Source: Flavobacteriales bacterium
GTDB taxonomy: Bacteria > Bacteroidota > Bacteroidia > Flavobacteriales_G > Salibacteraceae
Length of the DNA stretch: 18,595 bases
Assembly (NCBI GenBank): GCA_003499525.1
Contig: DNTB01000008.1
Span: 1-18,595 of the forward strand
Direction: 5' to 3'
In this document: positions 14,697-18,595 of the stretch, piece by piece
Layout of the letters: every line of letters starts with the position of its first letter
Position numbering within the stretch: the first letter of the stretch is position 1
Program-made: the position numbers and the translations under genes
The notes under the pieces: model-generated
Seen by the model: only the letters and a program-made list of their open reading frames with translations
Told to the model about the DNA's origin: nothing
The model's database searches: none

Positions 14697-15601
14697 CTAG
14701 TTTTTGATCAGTTTTACGCATTCAATTTGATCTGCTATTTTGATAAAGACAAAGTGAATACCCTTTCCTAAATGGTCAATGGATATCTTACGAATATTGC
14801 CGCGTTCTTCTTTTTCCTTAACTCCTGTAATTGAATATATTACTACTTCTTCTATCTCCTCTTCACATATAATTTCAAAATAATCTGTTGCGGGATTAGG
14901 ATACAACTGAACATGTACCGTTCCTTGCTCAAGGTTGACATTCTGTGTTGATAAAGGGTTAACATTGATGAACACGAAAGGAGGCCCCTCACTTTCACAA
15001 CCCATTGAATCTGTGACAACCACAAAATACTCGATACTTGTATCTGGCTTAGCCCAGAAATTGGCAATTAAATTACTGTCACTCAGACCATGCGTAGAGG
15101 CTGCCACAGAAACGTTTCAGGTGGAAGCCCACCTCCTATATTTACCCCCATATCCATCCAAACACTATCTCCTGCATTTATTATATAAACATAGGACTTT
15201 AGAGTAATACCAAAATTTGAGAATGTCACAATACATGAGTCTAAAGATGTACTACCATTACTATCTGTAACTTTCAAAAAGAAGGCGATGGTGTCAGAGG
15301 CGAAACGATCAATGATCAATGGATTGGCAATAGTAGAATCCGTCAATATATCTGAAGCATAAAAAAATAATCCAGAGCCTGGAAAACCAAGCTCTATCGG
15401 TTCTATACTCCATTCATATGTATATGGTGCAAAACCTCCACTTGCGGTAGGCATTCCTCCTATCATTACGGAATCCGAATTAGCATCACCAGGACAACTA
15501 TGGAAACTATTCCCAGCTTCAGCTGTTACTTGTGCATTTGACCTTAAACTGGACATAGTAAAAAAAATGAAGATTAAAACACAATTGAACCTTGCTATCA
15601 T
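14697..15601 (-). pseudogene. Secreted PKD/SprB-like protein with T9SS tail, frameshifted
   Basis: Two overlapping minus-strand frames make up one gene of about 300 codons. The first (15601 to 15083) has a signal peptide (MIARFNCVLIFIFFTMSSLRSNAQ), a SprB/PKD-like repeat (PTASGGFAPYTYEWS), a second module with FLKVTDSNGSTSLDSC, and ends in GLPPETFLWQP before running out of frame. The second frame, read from about 15107, continues the module (THGLSDSNLIANFWAKPDTS, YFVVVTDSMGCE) and ends in a T9SS type A sorting domain (VQLYPNPATDYFEI through HFVFIKIADQIECVKLIKN). The join needs one single-base shift between about 15090 and 15110. It starts 4 bases after the protease gene stop, so the two are probably one operon. 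It is either a surface adhesin-like protein that has decayed or a sequencing error. Confidence 0.75.
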
Positions 15602-15605
15602 GTAC

Positions 15606-18391
15606 CTAGTTTATAATCAGACTCTTAGCATCCCAAGCCTTACCATCACAGATCAAAATAACGGTGTAGATGCCGCTTAGGTAATTTGATAGATTTATGT
15701 TTATCAAATTGTGTTCAGTTGCAAGAATATAATTGTTAAATACAGTTGAAGTTTGGTTTAGAATCATAAGGTATGCAGAAGAAGCTCCCTGTATAGCGTA
15801 ATCGATTTGAACATTAGATGTGGCCGGATTCGGTGACAAAGATTCAATCCAATAAGGGTTCACTTCAACTTGAACTTCATCATAATCTTTAAACCCATCG
15901 ACATCTGAAATAACTTCGAGTTTATATTTCTGAGAAATTACTGGAGATATGGAAAAGCCCACTCCCTCAAAGACAAAATTTCCCTCCTGATCGTACCAAT
16001 TGTAAGTTGCGGACTCATTGATAGGTACTGCACTCAAAGACACGGATTCTCCAGATAGAATAACTCTATCCAATCCAGCATCTGCGTCAAAAGGTGTTCT
16101 GTTATATCTGTTTATATCAAAGTGGACTCCACCTAGCAGCTCATCACTAGAAGTCAAATATTGCCTGAAATGAAAGTCAAAACTTTGATTTCCTGAAATT
16201 TTCTCCACTAGAAAAGTGAATCCTATATATATGGGTATTCTAGTATTTGGTGGAAATTCCACGCCATCTATTCGTGCATTCTCAGCTAAGAGTAAAACCT
16301 CTTTATCTCTTAAAATCTCAAAGCTTGAATTTCCTTCTAGTGCATCCTTCACAATGAGCCATCCATTGTCATCAAATAAAAGTCGAACTTCAGCCTCATC
16401 GTTCAATGATTTCAATGTTTCATTCTCCGACATTGTAAAAACAATATCAATCTCCTGAATATCACTCAGAACATTTCCGGCAAAGACATACTTACCGTGG
16501 GGATAATACAGCCCGCCTATTTCGCCAGGAGGAGGAACACCTGGAATAATATCCGTAATAACAACATTCCTCATTGCAATGTTGTTGTTATAGAACACAT
16601 CATCATCTAGCCTTCCGGGGTGAACTGTGATTGGGTCGACCGATGAGTTCTCAATTCTCGCCAATAAACAAGAACCCCAGTTTTGATGAATGTAAGGGTT
16701 CAATATATTCCATGTGAATTCATATATGTCCTCTTGTCCCGCCTCTAATGTTCCTATGCTAACTGTTCCAATTTTGTTTCCAATAGTACTCTGGCTGCCA
16801 TCCCAATTCTGTGGCCATGAACTCCATCCAGATGACTTGCTCCAGTATAAACTTAACTGTTCACTGCCACTGGCATCCGAACAGCTTTTGTTCCTCACTC
16901 TTACATATACATAGACAGGAGATGAATTCTGAAACTCAGGCTCTTGATGTTCAAAATTTGAAAAACCATCTGGTTGATTCCGCACCCATATATCTACACT
17001 TTCATCCCGATCTGCTTGCCAATGATATGGATATTGTTCATTGCCAAAATCTTCGTCTCTATCCTTTATAAACAAGTCCAGAGAATTGCTGTAAGATTCC
17101 TGTGCGCCTTTTACGGCTTTGAATGCATTTAATCTTCCAGTTCCAACTAATCCAGAATAATTTGATTCGTCTAATATAGGATCAGTAGAATTCTTCAGTA
17201 TGTCTTGAACTCTTTCTGGAGTGAGGCAGGGATTAACTGCATACATCAGTGCAGCTGTGCCTGAAACGAGCGGTGTGCTCTGAGAAGTACCATAATAACA
17301 CCCATAATATGGCCAAGTATTCTGGCCTCCATTAGTTGAAGTTCCTCCCATAATCTCATACCCTGGTGCACACAAATCAACTTCAGCATAGTGACTATTA
17401 GAAGTATTAGTTGTACAAGTTTGAAAAGTATTGGCATGCTTATCATCCTTTCCAGTGCTGCTTACCACAATAGTTCTCTCATCCTCTAATCCTGAAAAAG
17501 GATATACTCTATTCCCTCCACAGTTATTGTTCCCATTACCGGCAGCTCTAATAATGGTAGTGCCGTTATCTAATATCTCTTTTTCTTGCAACAACCAAGA
17601 AGCTGTTGGACTGCAACTGTAATACCAGCTCAGAGAAATAATATCTGCTCCCAAAACGGAGCTAGCATAGTGGGCAGCATCAACACCTTTATTTCCGTAG
17701 AACGTATTAAACATGACTTGTGTATTGTATCCAATTAGAAGCTAATTTGGCCATTACCTGTCATACCTGCATCTACCGTTTCTGCTGCAAGAATCGTAGC
17801 TACTGAAGTTCCGTGACCTTCAATAGGAAATGGACTGCCGTCCATAAAATTATTCAAGGGAGAAACTTTCCCAATCAAATCCGGATGGTTCGCATCTATT
17901 CCGTTGTCGATAATTGCTACTTTGACATTAGCGTCTCCTTTTGTCAAATCCCATGCGAGGTTTGCCTGAATTCTATCCAAATACCATAACCAGTCATTGT
18001 TGGGATCATTTTGTAACAACCACCACATCCAATCTCCCGGATCGTAGAGTAGAACAGGCATAGGACATTTTTCAACTGTTAAGAATAGGTTTTTTTGTTG
18101 ATTCAAAGCGACTAAATCTGCATACAAGCTTTCTTCGCTAAGTGTGGTATTCAGTTCATAAAGCCGCTGTAATTCCGGTGTCTTTGCAAAAGGCACCACT
18201 TGTTTAATATCAGTTATCGCATAATTGGACAATATCTGATTGAAATCTAAATCCGAACCTTCAACTCCGGGAGCAGGAATTAAAGCTTGATCATTTACTA
18301 TAATTCTGATCTTTCCAGGGTAATTTGAGGTTTGAGATAAAGTAAAGGATGAAAGAAAAAGGAGTAGTGTAAAGGTTATAGTGTGTTTCAT
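15606..18391 (-). pseudogene. Secreted subtilisin-like (S8) protease with T9SS tail, frameshifted
   Basis: The gene is split into a 218-codon 5' frame (18391-17735) and a 3' frame that carries on from about 17733 (first ATG at 17714). Together they give about 927 residues: signal peptide (MKHTITFTLLLFLSSFTLSQ), a propeptide, then the S8 domain. The catalytic triad is complete but spread over both frames: Asp in AIIDNGID (D162), His in EGHGTSVA (H193), and Ser in GTSQSTPLVSG (codon at 17283-17285). The oxyanion Asn is in AAGNGNN. After the S8 domain come SLDLFIKDRDEDFG and a beta-rich region, a PKD-like module (DADAGLDRVILSGESVSLSA) and a T9SS type A tail (LSPNPATSNVQIDY to SLIIN). The frames join within AGCTTCTAATT near 17733-17740, where restoring IGYNTQVM needs one base. 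As sequenced, the first product lacks Ser and is inactive. Confidence 0.85.
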
Positions 18392-18595
18392 AATGAAGAG
18401 TTTGAGTTATGACAACTAAAAGTAGCACATTCATATCCACTTTCCAAATAAACGAAGGGATTGTTGTTTACACTGTATGTCTGATCATACCTCTGATATG
18501 TTAGTAGATGAGCCGGCCGTCCAAGTGCGGTGGATCATATGTTTGTTTTCTGGTGAGCGGGAATTATAGGAAATATATGTATATCCGCTTTAGTG
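18392..18595. other. Right-end non-coding stretch, upstream of the protease gene
   Basis: No coding frame, RNA gene or repeat is recognisable in these 204 bases. They must hold the promoter of the minus-strand protease. The nearest match to TAnnTTTG is a one-mismatch TTTATTTG on the minus strand at 18452-18445, which is too weak to call. Confidence 0.4.

Noticed and set aside
14671..14697. GAGAAAGC/GCTCTC hairpin after the PKD/SprB-like gene as a minus-strand terminator
   Set aside because: The stem has a two-base bulge and only a short, interrupted T-run follows.
17246..17446. Minus-strand 66-codon frame inside the protease
   Set aside because: It is an alternative frame of the S8 domain, whose own frame carries the catalytic motifs.
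17730..17745. Programmed ribosomal frameshift in the protease gene
   Set aside because: There is no slippery heptamer or obvious downstream structure; a lesion or sequence error is simpler.

Overview
The window looks like chromosomal DNA of a Bacteroidota bacterium, probably a marine or aquatic member of Flavobacteriales or Cytophagales. The evidence is a TonB protein with a long acidic linker, a caa3-type oxidase accessory block in the usual Bacteroidota order, type IX secretion (T9SS) sorting tails ending in PNP motifs, TAnnTTTG promoter boxes, and moderate to low GC. No tRNA, rRNA, CRISPR array or insertion sequence was seen.

Positions 1-12112 (all + strand) are core metabolism and envelope genes. 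They comprise the 3' end of an energy-transducing TonB gene with a clear intrinsic terminator; deoC; two overlapping tandem Wzi-like outer-membrane barrel genes; a tight respiratory cluster (heme O synthase ctaB, two cytochrome oxidase subunit III genes, subunit IV, a Sco-like protein, a DUF420 protein and a tiny CxxC membrane protein); a TolC/HlyD efflux pair; and tsaB. The respiratory genes are joined by overlapping stops and starts or very short gaps. Together they supply heme modification, accessory subunits and copper/assembly factors for an oxidase whose subunits I and II lie outside the window.

Positions 12113-14700 look accessory. A two-gene minus-strand cassette sits between an intergenic stretch carrying an imperfect, attC-like palindrome and two damaged-looking small reading frames. 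Its first gene encodes a SocA/Panacea-like N-terminal region fused to DUF488. Its second encodes an unrecognised 270-residue protein and starts one base after the first stops. This is the best candidate in the window for an undescribed system.

Positions 14697-18391 (minus strand) hold a secreted subtilisin-like (S8) protease followed 4 bases later by a PKD/SprB-like protein. Both have signal peptides and T9SS C-terminal sorting domains, and both are broken by one apparent frameshift. The last 200 bases hold nothing recognisable.
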